A stretch of DNA of 64,000 nt from positions 124,001-188,000 of the forward strand of contig CAJZBQ010000021.1 in the NCBI GenBank assembly GCA_914767885.1, in the 5' to 3' direction. Shown here piece by piece: positions 20,872-30,906 of the stretch (position 1 is the stretch's first letter; every line of letters starts with the position of its first letter). Origin of the DNA: Blepharisma stoltei. Its lineage: Eukaryota > Ciliophora > Heterotrichea > Heterotrichida > Blepharismidae. Position numbers and translations under genes: made by a program. The notes under the pieces are model-generated. The model saw only the letters and a list, made by a program, of their open reading frames with translations. It was not told where the DNA came from and did not search any database.

Positions 20872-22913
20872 TTATTTAGTTCCTGAACATGGGTCGCATA
20901 TGTACTGTTCACAGATAGGGAATTCCATATTAAATACCATCAGTGCGAGGACTGTGAAATAGATAATAACACCTATAAAACTCCCATAAATAATATAGCA
21001 CCATCGTCTTTCTGATTCTTCTCTAGGTATTAATGCAAAACCTAATAGGCTGCCTGAAATAAAGCCACCTATATGTCCAGCTATGTCTATGTTAGGTGTA
21101 TCATAAGCAGATCCAAAGCTAATTGCTACAATTATCGCATAGACCAGTAGGTTAAAATCCCTTCCTGGGCCAAATTTGTGCCAATTATAGGCATAATAGC
21201 AGCCAAAGTTAGCAAAAACTCCAAATAAAGATGTAGAAGCTCCTACAGAGACGTTTTGAGAATCCCAATATGCACTGAAAATGTTTCCGCCAATCCCAGA
21301 AATTATGTAAATAAGTATAAATTTATAAGTCTGATAATATTTTTCTACTGCGAAGCCAATTCTTACTCTCTTGAAATTTTTTGATTATTATTTACTCCCC
21401 CCCCCCATCCTTGATCAAACGATTGACTGTAAAAATTCCTAAAAATTGGGGAAATTAAAACCCCCATCCTTGATCGAACGATTTTCATATTATGCAAATT
21501 TTTATATATATAAAATATATTAGTTATCAAAAGCTTAGGAAGATGTACCTAATGAAGTTGTTTTCAGAGCTTTGAGACGACAGAAAGCTGCGGAATCAAC
21601 CATCTGAAGTGATTTAGCCATCAACCTAGGCTTAAAACTCAATAATCTAATAAAATAGAGATTCTTTAAAATTTAAAAAAACAAAATTAATTCAGTAAGG
21701 AACAAATTAAAATTTATGCAGTTTAAAAAGGGTAACTAATAATCAAAATATTAAAAATTGGTATTTTATGAAATTAATTCAATTTTTTGCTGTAAAAATA
21801 ATTATTAAATACTCTTAACCCTCTTATTTAAAAGTAAATAAAAAAAATATATATATATATATATATTTTTTTTCCTGAAAAAAATTTTTTTTAACCCCCA
21901 TCCTTGATCGAACGATGGCGAGTCGTTCGATCAAGGATGGGGGGGCGGAGTTAGGAGATATTTAATAAAATTTTTGAATGAATTTTCCTCAATTTTATGA
22001 TTTTTTCAATTTAAAAAGCGCAAAAATTAATAATTGTATTAAATTTAATTAGACATCTAAAAGGATAGAATTTAATTTAAAAAAAATCCTTTATATTATT
22101 TTCAGTGTAAGATATATCCTGAAAGTTAGCTGAAAAAATGCATTGAACTATTTTACACTTACCAAAATATGAAGAGTATTTGCGTGAAGTAATATAGGAA
22201 GCACTAATCTTCATACCTGACCTTTTAGCACAATCGATGGCGTGTACTAAATATAAGCCATCATTGCCATTTAACTTAATTTAATTAGTTGAGCTTCTAG
22301 TTGCATAGCGCTACGAGGCTCTTTTTTATCAGTCTTGTCGCTAATCTCGAGCAAATGTCTAACCTTGCAGTCTGGCTCACTCCTCTTAGTCCTCATGAAG
22401 CCATTTGAGAGCTCAGAAGTACGGGAAGAACTAGCGGCTTAGCATGCTACCTTACTCTATCCGAATTTTCTTCATCCCTGTTCAATTTAAGGGTCGTGCC
22501 TTTTATATCAGCATTAGAAATAGGTAAAACACCCTTCAAAATGAGGGCGAAGTAGAAAATTCCTCACCATTTTCTCCTCTTGTGCAGAATTCCATCTGTG
22601 ACAGCCTAAACCCTATCATAAAACTTGGGTGAGGTAAAAGAATCTACCGAGCGAATTACCTTTTCATCCTAAACAATTTTATTATTGCATGCTAAACATA
22701 AGTCACCTTTGCCCCAAATGCATATAAAGTGCATATAGTTGGTTCAGCGCTTAAAGAAAAACCAAGCGTAACTAAATAAATAGCAATCTGAGATACAGTT
22801 ATAATAAAAGTAAAACTTTTAATAGAGAAGTCAGGAAATATCTTTTCTATATTAAAAGCAGGCTGTTGGTTCTGTATAGGTCTATCAAATTCAAAGTGTC
22901 TAATATTTGACAT
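20872..22913 (-). CDS. Rhomboid-family intramembrane serine protease
   Basis: 271 aa after removing two inserts (21366-22116 and 22256-22700) and two 15-nt introns; 272 codons exactly. N-terminus: FTFIITVSQIAIYLVTLGF helix and TICTLYAFGAK. Then the WR motif in GQVWRLVLPILLHANTLHIL (Trp from UGA), catalytic Ser in SVGASTSLFGVFAN, and catalytic His in DIAGHIGGFISGS. Seven-helix topology is plausible. The C-terminus ends CEQYICDPCSGTK. Intron 1 (22148-22162) interrupts LHIL/FNAF; intron 2 is itself split by an insert. Rhomboids cleave membrane proteins within the bilayer. An upstream in-frame ATG at 22961 is possible. Confidence 0.92.
21366..22116. mobile_element. Composite IES (751 bp) with nested family A element
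   Basis: The outer boundaries are TA 21364-21365 and 22115-22116. Excision joins AFFQLTFRI to RIGFAVEKYY in the rhomboid. Inside sits a complete TA-bounded family A copy. Without that copy the outer insert would be about 190 bp. Confidence 0.75.
21395..21953. mobile_element. Family A MITE (559 bp), copy 2, inverted relative to 656-1164
   Basis: TA-bounded. The termini CCCCCCATCCTTGATC... and ...CAAGGATGGGGGGGCGGAGTT are inverted repeats. Its body matches the reverse complement of 656-1164 over nearly full length, including the block AGAGCTTTGAGACGACAGAA. Confidence 0.92.
22148..22162 (-). other. 15-nt intron in rhomboid gene
   Basis: GTAAGTGTAAAATAG on the minus strand; removal joins ANTLHIL to FNAFFQL. 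Confidence 0.85.
22256..22700 (-). mobile_element. SINE-like IES (445 bp) inside a 15-nt intron
   Basis: GC-richer than its surroundings; on the minus strand it ends in an AACTAATTAAATTAAGTTAA tail. Flanks carry a diverged duplication (TGACTTATGTTTAGCA and TGGCTTATATTTAGTA). Excision between TA 22254-22255 and 22699-22700 leaves GTGACTTATATTTAG, a perfect 15-nt intron, joining YAFGAK to YTPSIVLKGQVWR. Confidence 0.85.
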
Positions 22914-23095
22914 TTTATAACTCAAAAATCTTAATAAAATATAAAAATAAGTATATTTCATTTTAACAATAGCCTTTTAAATATCCATTTTACATATAAA
23001 GATCTGCATTTTTAATTGCTAAATTATCTATCATCAAAAAAAATAAATAAAATTTCCTATGCCTTATACTTAGTCTAGCAAATTTATCTATATAA

Positions 23096-24505
23096 TTAAT
23101 GGGTGTGTGTCTTTTCACAGTAAAAATATATTTCATTATAAGAGAATTGGCAAGGGTTTGAATCTGAAGAAAGATCAAGCATAACTTTTCGGGAATTTTT
23201 CCTCTTCCCCAAGGTCTCCGAAGTGTGGAGAAATTTCCATGTTTTATTTCTTGAGCCCCTATCTTGAAGAATTCATTTATCATTCTTATATCAAAAATAA
23301 TTAATTTCTGAGTTTCTCTATACAAAATATAAGTAATTCATATAGAAATTTAGGAAAATTTATAATTATTTTAACAATATATTACTAGTATATGGTATAA
23401 ATGATATAGAAGCATGGACTTTTGACATTTTTTGGTCATAATGAAAACATAATCGATTTTTATGGCTCCTCCCAATTAGTTGTGCAGCTTCAGTCGGCTC
23501 AATTGACAGTTCAGAATTCGGAAAATTCGGGGTCGTGACCTTAATTATAAGCTCGTCATCTGTTCCTATTTGAAACTCAAAAATTGACACTCCCATCAAA
23601 ATTTTTTCAAAATTCGTAATTATAGTCTCATGAATTTGGACTTTACAAGTTCCATATTTAGAAGCGCTTTCGTATAAGACAAGATTGTTGTTTTCTAACT
23701 CAAACCCTAAAATGCTGTCTAGCCCAGGTATTGGCAGCTCAGGCCTCGGGTATCCTTCTAGTTCTCGACCAATACACTTGGGTCATTCCCCTTTCAAGAA
23801 AAATAAAAATTGATTATGAGCTTCCACGTATTGTCTTAAATCTTCAGGACACCCATTTACTGTGATTTTTCAGCACTGCACAGTTCCTGTAGGCTCATCT
23901 ACCAACTGAGGCCTATTCGATTTATATGGCCCTATAACATCACTTTGTGTCACATCTAATTTCGGGATATCATAATTATATTCCTTCATATCACCTTTGG
24001 GTGAGTAATTTTGTCACGATTCCGCCTGCTGTCTCTGAGGCGGCTGAACATATTTTTGTGGTTTGAGCGATTTTGGGAATTCTTGAATAATTGACTCATC
24101 AGATTCAGATTTAAAATTTCTTTCGAAATCTATATTTGCTGCACCAGCTTTTTTTCTAGGTTCCACAAATCCTCTTTCGAAGTCTCCAAAAGACTGACCA
24201 TGGCCTTTTTCAAAATCTTCGAATTCATCAATTCTTGAAATTAATTCGTTTCTAGTAACAAAAGCTGCCAGCAGTGAGAAAACCCTGATGAGCTGAGTGT
24301 CGTTGCTTCCTCCGCTATTGGCGAGGTCGATGACTATTGTAAAAAGATTTTGGAGAATTGGATTTGCATTTCTCGATAAACTTTCTGATGAAGCTTTAAT
24401 AAACTCTCGGGTTTTTCTTTTTCGAGCGTTGCTTTTGTCGCCAAGATCTTTAGAAGAAAGTTCATTGAGAATACATGAAATGATTCCGCAGAGCTCTTCT
24501 GCCAT
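23096..24505 (-). CDS. FHA-domain protein
   Basis: 435 aa after removing the insert 23291-23392 (436 codons). N-terminal helical region (MAEELCGIISCILNELSSKD...), an acidic and Phe-rich linker (FEDFEKGHGQSFGDFERGF), then a C-terminal FHA domain: AQLIGRSHKNRLCF, KVHASISFIPYKNDKWILQD, RGSRNKTW. The GR, S..H.. and RN..W core residues are those of a phosphothreonine-binding FHA fold. UGA encodes Trp at AESWQNY, VQCWKITVNG and KGEWPKC. The partner is unknown. A truncated paralogue of its N-terminus lies at 28002-28322. Confidence 0.85.
23291..23392. other. Short IES (102 bp) in FHA domain
   Basis: Between TA 23289-23290 and 23391-23392. Excision creates SFIPYKNDKWILQDRGSRN, completing the FHA core. 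Confidence 0.85.
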
Positions 24506-24507
24506 TT

Positions 24508-25790
24508 TTATAGATGGTATTGCATTTTATGGCACTCAAATCATAATTTTTTGAGATCATGATTGTCAGAAATAGTGAAAGACTGCTTAGATGGAGGATC
24601 TTCTAATAATGTTTTACTAACCCCCACCTTTAAATTACAACTAAAATACCGGTAAATTTCCCCTTTAAAATTGGAAAATTTCAATAGGAAAGTTTTTTAT
24701 AAGTGAAATACTAATTTTTATAAAATTCATTTTGATCTAATTTAATGAAAAAGTGCAATTAGATTATTATTTAAACAGTTTCTAAATTAAATAGATTAAC
24801 TTTTTAAGTTAATTCTTCATAAAATAAATTAAAACTCCAATTTATATATATTAATTTTTAAAAATTTGTGAAAAATTATCCCCTTTAAATTAAAAACCGG
24901 ATTTATTCAATTTAAAAAGGGGAGTAAAAATAATTTTCCTTTATGTGGTCTTCTGCTGCATAATAACTTAAATATATTTAATCTTATTAGAATTGCGATG
25001 GCTGCGTTGTAAGTGAGATATTTTGTAAAAACTCTTGCTATAATAAAATGACGATGTATGCGAAATTTCATCTCGTATAGTTATTTTATTATAGGCTTTG
25101 GTTTTACAAAAGAATCCAAAGTCATCAACATCAGGTAAGCAACAAGCCTGCAACCTCATGGTCTGCTCAAGATGGCGAAGACTTAACGTTTTACTGATCA
25201 GCACTCCCAAGTGAGGAGGCCCTTAGCGGAGCACACGTAGGAGATGAGTTGTGCACGACAGCAACGTGCAGGAAAAAGGGGGGGTGCCAATCAGATTCGG
25301 TTGATAGTTAGGCAGTTTTTGTGTGAAAATGCTCACGACGTCTTTAGTGGGTGTGTGAAGCTAGACCTCATAAAAAATATTTATTAATATAATGCAAAAT
25401 CTCTTGTCTTTTTTGACGTATTCTTGAGGATTGCAAAATTCTAGTAATTTCTCTGAGAATTTAATTTGCAAAATTTATGTTTGTAATGCAAGCTGTTAAA
25501 AATTAAACAGATTAGCTATTTCATTATAATAATCACTTTTATTTCAAAAATATTTTTTTTAAAAAATTTTTTGTTCACTCACAAAAAGTGTTTTTTTACA
25601 CAAAAAATAGGGATTTTTCCAACGGTTTTGTTCGCTAACGAAGGAGGGAGTGAGAATTCCCAAAGTAGCGGACTTCTAAGATAAAATTCAAATATTTTAT
25701 ATTTAAAAATCACATACGGTAAATCTTTCGTTCCAACTGTCTCCTCATCATTAAATCACCAATGAGCTGGTTTCATTTCTTCTATATTAT
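24508..25790 (-). CDS. Possible unknown gene, heavily interrupted
   Basis: Three protein-like pieces line up on the minus strand when UGA is Trp: MKPAHWWFNDEETVGTKDLP... (about 25790-25660), FGFFCKTKAYNKITIRDEIS... (about 25115-24970), and TLLEDPPSKQSFTISDNHDL... ending at 24508. Between them lie a family B copy with a GC-rich block and a family C copy. I could not find junctions that keep one frame, so this may be a pseudogene or several fragments. No family recognised. Its stop would be 2 bp before the FHA gene start. Confidence 0.3.
24616..24926. mobile_element. Family C element (about 308 bp)
   Basis: Left end near TACTAACCCCCACCTTTAAA, right end CAATTTAAAAAGGGGAGTAA. The interior is AT-rich. 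The left TA is ambiguous (24615 or 24618). Confidence 0.75.
25200..25375. other. GC-rich block, possibly part of a SINE-like insert
   Basis: GC-rich block with no coding support (GAGGAGGCCCTTAGCGGAGC...) next to a family B copy. Composition resembles the SINE-like inserts elsewhere, but I find no flanking duplication. Confidence 0.35.
25380..25656. mobile_element. Family B element, degraded copy
   Basis: Core motifs (GCAAAATTTATG, GCAAGCTGTT, AAACAGATTAGC) and right-end motifs (TTGTTCACTCACAAAAAG, GTTCGCTAACGAAGGAGGGA) match family B. The left end is uncertain, and the expected right TA reads TG. Confidence 0.65.
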
Positions 25791-26554
25791 AGCATTAATT
25801 GATAATTCAAAAAGTTATCATATTAGAAACATGATATTAATAAGTTTAGTAGTGAGTGCTTAAAAAATTTTATTCCCTCTCTTTTCCTGCGACATATTAA
25901 TTATTATAAAAATCAAATCATTTATACCATAATTTTATTCTTCGCTTTTTTTGAGGGGAGGAGTGCACATCCATAGATGATTTTGAAGGAAAATCAGTTT
26001 AGATTATGATTTGGGTTAGAACAGTAAATACCACAATTTTTCTAGTATTGTTTTAATAAATTTACTCAAATCTTAAATATTTAAAGACAGACACGTAAAA
26101 ATTTCCAAAATTGGTCTAGACTCTGATAATTATAGACCATTTTTATAATAAAAATGGGCTAAGATATTGTTTTTATAACTATTCTTTCTTAAAAACAAAA
26201 GAGAGTATAAATATTTTAACAGTTTTTGATATTTTTGAGACAATCTTGCTCGCTCAATCAAAATTTATTTTACATCTACAAATATTTAATTTAAAAAATT
26301 ATATGTTATAATCAAGAATTCAAAAATTTAATCTAATAACTCACCCCTTTTTCGAGCGGGCAAGGCTTCTTGGCTTGCTCTTAAAGGCCAATAAAATTAT
26401 ATATAACAAATTTTGTATTTTTAGCAAATATCGATTTTAAACGAAAAGAAAAATCTATAATATCTATTATGCTTTAGAATTCTAGCTGTTTATATTTACT
26501 ATAATCAGCAAAAGATAACGCAATAGCAATTATTGACTATTTAAAACTTATATA
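25791..26554. other. AT-rich stretch without a gene
   Basis: No coding or family signal above noise. A GC-richer patch at 26340-26390 (CCCCTTTTTCGAGCGGGCAA) may be the end of an old insert. Confidence 0.45.
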
Positions 26555-27433
26555 ATGAAAATGAATTTATTGCGTCGAATGATTTTACCTCCATATCCTT
26601 ATCACCTACATCCTAAAGCAATCATCCAAGATCTAGTTGACTTCCCTTTACAATTCTACTCAAGAGACCTCGCTTTAAAGAATATGGATAGATCTTTAAA
26701 CATTTTTCATGCTAAAATGCTAAAAGAAGCAGGGCATCGCTGCAGATTATTCTTATCTTTACTTGCAAATAATAAAATTCAAGACTTAGAAGATCTATGT
26801 GAGCTAAACTTGTATAAAAAAATCAAAAATTCAATAGCATCCTTCAAAGGCCAAGGATACACAATTAAATCAATTGGAGACATAGAAAAATCCAAAACAA
26901 TATATTTAGGGAGCACCAAATATATAGGCAATTTGCTTCCTTATCGAAACTTAAATTTGCCAAAATTCAACTATAAATCTCGTCGATCTAATATACCTAT
27001 TTTTCGCAGAGCTGTTGAATATTATTATTTTGGGGTTTATTATAAGCTTTTAAAATGATATAAAAATCCTGGCTATGACGGTAAAATTTACTCGCTTGAC
27101 TTGAAGCATCTTAATACACTAGATGATATATCACCATTTGAAGATGATTTAGAAAATCTAAGAAACGCCTTGGACTTTAAATCAATTACGATGTATGTTT
27201 TGGACGTAGGCTTTACTAGTTCCTTTAAACTGCTAGTAGTAGACAAAGATGGGAATATTGTGGAAGGAGAAGAAAATCCAGAAAAATTAGAGTTTCACTC
27301 TTTCAGATTAGAAAAGGTCATAAATAATAAATCAAGAGCTGAGTGAATGAAATCGAATTTTAAAGGAATTTTAAATGAATTTATTATTAGTGATGTAGAT
27401 GGATTGATGGATGGAAATCCATTTACTAAATAA
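26555..27433 (+). CDS. Unknown protein, possibly mitochondrial
   Basis: 292 aa, uninterrupted, with UGA as Trp at KLLKWYKNP and RAEWMKSN. The N-terminus MKMNLLRRMILPPYPYHLHP is basic and could be a mitochondrial presequence. The middle (HAKMLKEAGHRCRLFLSLLA, LYKKIKNSIASFKGQGYTIK) and the later beta-rich part (FKSITMYVLDVGFTSSFKLL, VVDKDGNIVEG) have the helix-then-sheet look of Tim44/mL45-type domains. That comparison is by pattern only. A second ATG four bases into the codon run (MNLLRR) is an alternative start. Confidence 0.6.
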
Positions 27434-28001
27434 GATGCGTCTCTAAGAGGATAAATTTTCTTTTAAAGTTAGGAATTTCACTATATATTGATCTATGGGA
27501 GCTAGAAAAAAAAATTTTAAAAAGAAGAAATTTTTGAAATCATTTAATTAATAATTTATGGCTGATTTTGAAATAATAAAATAAGAAGAAAACGAAGCTT
27601 TAAGTCTCTGTAAAGGAGATAATAATAAAGCATATGATTTTTTTCGAAATAAGCTTATAGCTTTTAGTAAACCAGAGCACCAGATTGTCTTTTTACCCAT
27701 TGGGGAGATGATTGTCCTAGTTAGAAAGGGGTCATGTGTGGCCGCTTGGTCTTAAATTCCCCAATGCGATACCAAATGTTATGTCCTATGTAGTTTTCAT
27801 TTTGTCGACAACCAAGTTAAAAATTTCATATTTTGAATTTTCTGATTGACGGCTTGGTGACCAAGCGTCCCTGACTCACAAATGGTGAGTGCTAATCCGT
27901 AAGGAGCAACATAGCGGAAGGATGTATCCAGGCTGACAAGTAAGTTGCAGAGCGTTATGTAGAGGAGAGTAGTATCCTAAAGGGTATTTCCCTATAACTA
28001 A
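27434..28001. other. Stretch with a SINE-like element and an orphan reading frame
   Basis: At 27690-28000 lies a GC-rich block ending TAACTAATTAAGTAAG, sharing GAGTGC...ATCC..GTAAGGAGCAACA with the insert at 9899-10483. Upstream, 27588-27690 reads ENEALSLCKGDNNKAYDFFR on the plus strand but follows an in-frame TAA, so it may be a gene fragment. Confidence 0.45.
27690..28000 (+). mobile_element. SINE-like element (about 310 bp)
   Basis: GC-rich, no long frame, with a 3' tail AACTAATTAAGTAAGG. It shares a block with 10310-10370 (GAGTGC, ATCC, AGGAGCAACA). No clear flanking duplication was found. Confidence 0.55.
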
Positions 28002-28322
28002 TTAAGTAAGGTCAAGTCTTAGGGCTTTTTTTCTGAATCTTTCAAACTCAAATATTCTTGAAGATAATTCGTTTTTCATAATTATAGCAGCAAGTTGTGA
28101 AAAAATTCCAAGAAGCTCTTTATCATTGTTTTCTTCTCCGCCTGCCATATCAGCTACTACTCTAAACACTTCTTTAATAGTCTCAAAACTTGACGATCTC
28201 AATATCTCTGCAGCAGTTTCCTGGATAAATTCTCTTATTTTTTGCTTGGGGGCGTTATTTTCTGATTTCATCGAAAGTTCTTTAAGAATGCACGAAATAA
28301 TTCCGTATAGTTCATCTTCCAT
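28002..28322 (-). pseudogene. Truncated paralogue of the FHA-protein N-terminus
   Basis: 106 codons: MEDELYGIISCILKELSMKS... parallels MAEELCGIISCILNELSSKD of the gene at 23096-24505 through ...NELSSRIFEFERF. It runs into the tail of the SINE-like element and stops. No FHA domain follows. Either the remainder was lost or the SINE-like insert separates it from sequence I cannot identify. Confidence 0.55.
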
Positions 28323-28789
28323 TTTTTATTATCTATAATTATAACTACAAGATATAATAAGACCTTAGGTAAATTAAATAATCATTATAAGGAGATTTAT
28401 TTATGAAAAAAATCGGACTATTTGTGTCGGCATGCTGTGTAGGGAATGCTAATTATCTTGAAAAGGCTTGATTTAAGGTGTATTATGAGTATTAAGGTGT
28501 AGTAATAAAGATCTCAACAAAAAGAATTCAGTGTGATTTGAGGCTTTTTGTTAGATTTTATAGATGTAAATCAATTTTAATATTTCGGTAAACTTGAAAA
28601 TCTTCACTAAACTTAAATAAGTTATAATAAAGTTGGGCTTATTTATTTAGATTTTACCTAAAGTTGCTATTAAGCTCATCTCTTCTTATTAGTAATTCAA
28701 ATTTTTGATTCTCTCACAATATCACAATTAGATCTCTTCAAAAGTCTCAGAAATCTAATTTCATTTATTATAGCTTATTTATAACTATT
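28323..28789. other. Intergenic stretch
   Basis: AT-rich. A 30-codon frame at 28403 (MKKIGLFVSACCVGNANYLE..., with UGA as Trp) is too short to support. Nothing else seen. Confidence 0.4.
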
Positions 28790-29395
28790 ATGCATAATAA
28801 AAATATGACTGAAAAAGAGCTTTATTGCTCTGAGTCACGAGAATTATCCAGAGACAAGCGATATGAATATTTTTTAGAGTTCATAAACAAATCAAGGACT
28901 ATTTCTATGGAATTCAGAAATGACAAAAAGCAAATCCGAAGCAAATTGAAGCCAACTTTGGAATGGTCTCAAAGGATATTTGGGGATATTTTATTTGGGC
29001 TTGGGTATGGGTATATGCTCAACAATTGAATAAAATCAAGAAATATATATTTTTTCACAGTAGGAGCTTCGCTGGCGGTTTTTAGTTATTATGATTATGA
29101 AAGTGACAAAATAACCAAATACAAATTAGCTGAAAAATATAATATTGGCACGCTTTTAGCGTGCCCTAACGTTTTTTCCTCCTCAGAAGCTGGAGATTTT
29201 AACTCGTCACTTGAAGGTGACTAGTTAAATCCCAAATTTGCGGACCTTATTGAATTTATCAACTTGGATTTTGCTTGTCACCTTCAAGTGATCCAAGTTC
29301 TTAAGGAGGAAGTAACCTTAGGGTACGCTAAAAGCGTGCCCACACTATATGAAAAACTTGCGCTGGATTATCATTGCAAGAAATTCAATAAGTAA
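28790..29395 (+). CDS. Unknown small membrane protein
   Basis: 131 aa after removing the hairpin insert 29140-29349 (132 codons). The N-terminus is hydrophilic (TEKELYCSESRELSRDKRYE). Two hydrophobic segments follow (FGDILFGLGYGYMLNNW, IYFFTVGASLAVFSYYDY), and the tail is basic (KLAEKYEKLALDYHCKKFNK). The junction falls in KYEKL. A start at 28805 is equally possible. The family is not recognised; topology suggests a small organelle-membrane protein. Confidence 0.6.
29140..29349. mobile_element. Hairpin IES (210 bp)
   Basis: Inverted repeat with ends TATTGGCACGCTTTTAGCGT and its near complement; the terminal arm itself contains the small palindrome GCACGCTTTTAGCGTGC. The inner arms pair around CACTTGAAGGTGAC. 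Excision between TA 29138-29139 and 29348-29349 restores the frame. Confidence 0.85.
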
Positions 29396-29778
29396 ATAAT
29401 TATAGAAGTAAAAAATTCATAATTTCGAAATTTTTGGTATTTTAAGATAGATTTTTGATGCTTTTAGTTTTGACTAATAATTAATATAAATTAAAGGTAG
29501 ACAAGATGATAGTTTGTTACATTTGGGACAATTTAAAGCTGATTATTTTAAAGTGACTTATAGAAACCTTGGTTATATAAAAGAAAATTTTTTACATCTC
29601 TCTAGGCGTTCATACACTGATTTTTTGGAAAAATATTATTTATGATAAACACCATTATATTGATTATTTTGCTTTTAGAAGAATTAGTAATCAGCGAAAT
29701 AATTTACATAGACATGCTTTATTTTAGTTTTAGACATTTTATATTTTATTTCATAGCTTCCGATTTATAGAAATATAA
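29396..29778. other. AT-rich intergenic stretch
   Basis: No gene, repeat or element seen. Confidence 0.4.
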
Positions 29779-30162
29779 ATGGGCCCAAAAGAATCTACGC
29801 TTTCACCTGACCAAGTAATAGAAAGCCTAAAAGAAAAGATAGACCAATTAGAATTGCAAAAAGATATAGAAACGCTGAAATACTCGAATCTACAAATAAA
29901 GATTGGGTTAGGCGAGATCAATGAGACTATCAATAAAACTAAAAACAATCATGAAGTTAACGTAGCAATAAGGGCCAAAGGTAAGCTAATTGGCATTGTA
30001 GAGCAGCCAGAGAATAGAAATAAATGACAAGATGCAATTAATACGGCTAAAAAAAGAGTTGATTATTGTGATAGTGAATGCCAACAATTTATATGGCATA
30101 ATTCTAATGAAGATGAGGTAAACGCAGCACGAAGAATTAAAAGAGCTTTGGGAAGAGAGTAA
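29779..30162 (+). CDS. Unknown coiled-coil protein, paralogue 1
   Basis: 127 aa with UGA as Trp at NKWQDAIN. The N-terminal half is a likely coiled coil (VIESLKEKIDQLELQKDIET). The C-terminal half repeats a motif: EVNVAIRAKGKLIG, then DEVNAARRIKRALG. The same layout occurs in the gene at 30402-30844. No family recognised. Confidence 0.6.
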
Positions 30163-30401
30163 TTTAAGAAATTCTTATTATGATCCTTTTTTAATTTGTT
30201 TTATGCAATGGCTTAATTGATATATAACTTATTTTATAAGTTAAACTGTTTTAGGAGATCAAATATATTTAGCGCCTCAATATGATCGAGTCTAAACTCT
30301 GCCCTAAAGCAAATTTAGCCAGTTATTACCTATAAGTCACTATTTAAATGAAAATGCTAAGATAGATATGTTTACCTATTCCTTCAATTCTACAATTATA
30401 A

Positions 30402-30844
30402 ATGGAAGAAATAAAGGACCTTAAAAAGCAAAATATTGATAGGCCCATCAGCTGCAATTGTTCAAATTCTTTAATAACTCAACTATTAATGAGAACAAGG
30501 GATCTAGAGGAAAAGCTAAAAAGAGAAAACGAAGCAAAAATAATTGCTGAAAAATTGGCTCTTAAATATTATAATAAGCTGATTAAGGCTGGACTATGGA
30601 GATAAATGATACAATAAGAAGGCGTTATAGTAGTGATGACGTGAACACTGCAACTAGAGCAAAGGGTAGATTAATTGATACTGTAGCAGAACCACGGGAT
30701 AGTAATGATATTCAGCAAGCAATAAATATTGCTCAAGCGCGAATTCAAAGCTGCCTTTCCGAGTGCTATGATACTATATCAAGAAATTACTCTGGAGATG
30801 ACTTCAATACTGCAACTAGAATAAAAAACGCCCTGAGTGATTAA
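30402..30844 (+). CDS. Unknown coiled-coil protein, paralogue 2, with a frame break
   Basis: The first frame (30402-30605) encodes MEEIKDLKKQNIDRP... and a coiled coil ending LIKAGLWR. The second (30596-30844), overlapping by 10 nt, starts MEINDTIRRRYSSDDVNTAT... and ends NTATRIKNALSD. Paralogue 1 has the same two parts in one frame (IKIGLGEINETI), so this copy needs a shift of frame near 30596-30605. It may be a mutation, a sequencing error, two separate genes, or frameshifting. Confidence 0.5.
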
Positions 30845-30906
30845 ATTAACTCAATTCATAAATAATTTATGCCTAAAGCATTTCTATTATTTTATAGCTG
30901 ACTCTA

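Noticed and set aside
28403-28495. 30-codon frame MKKIGLFVSACCVGNANYLE
   Set aside because: Too short, no homology recognised, and no sign of an intron that would extend it.
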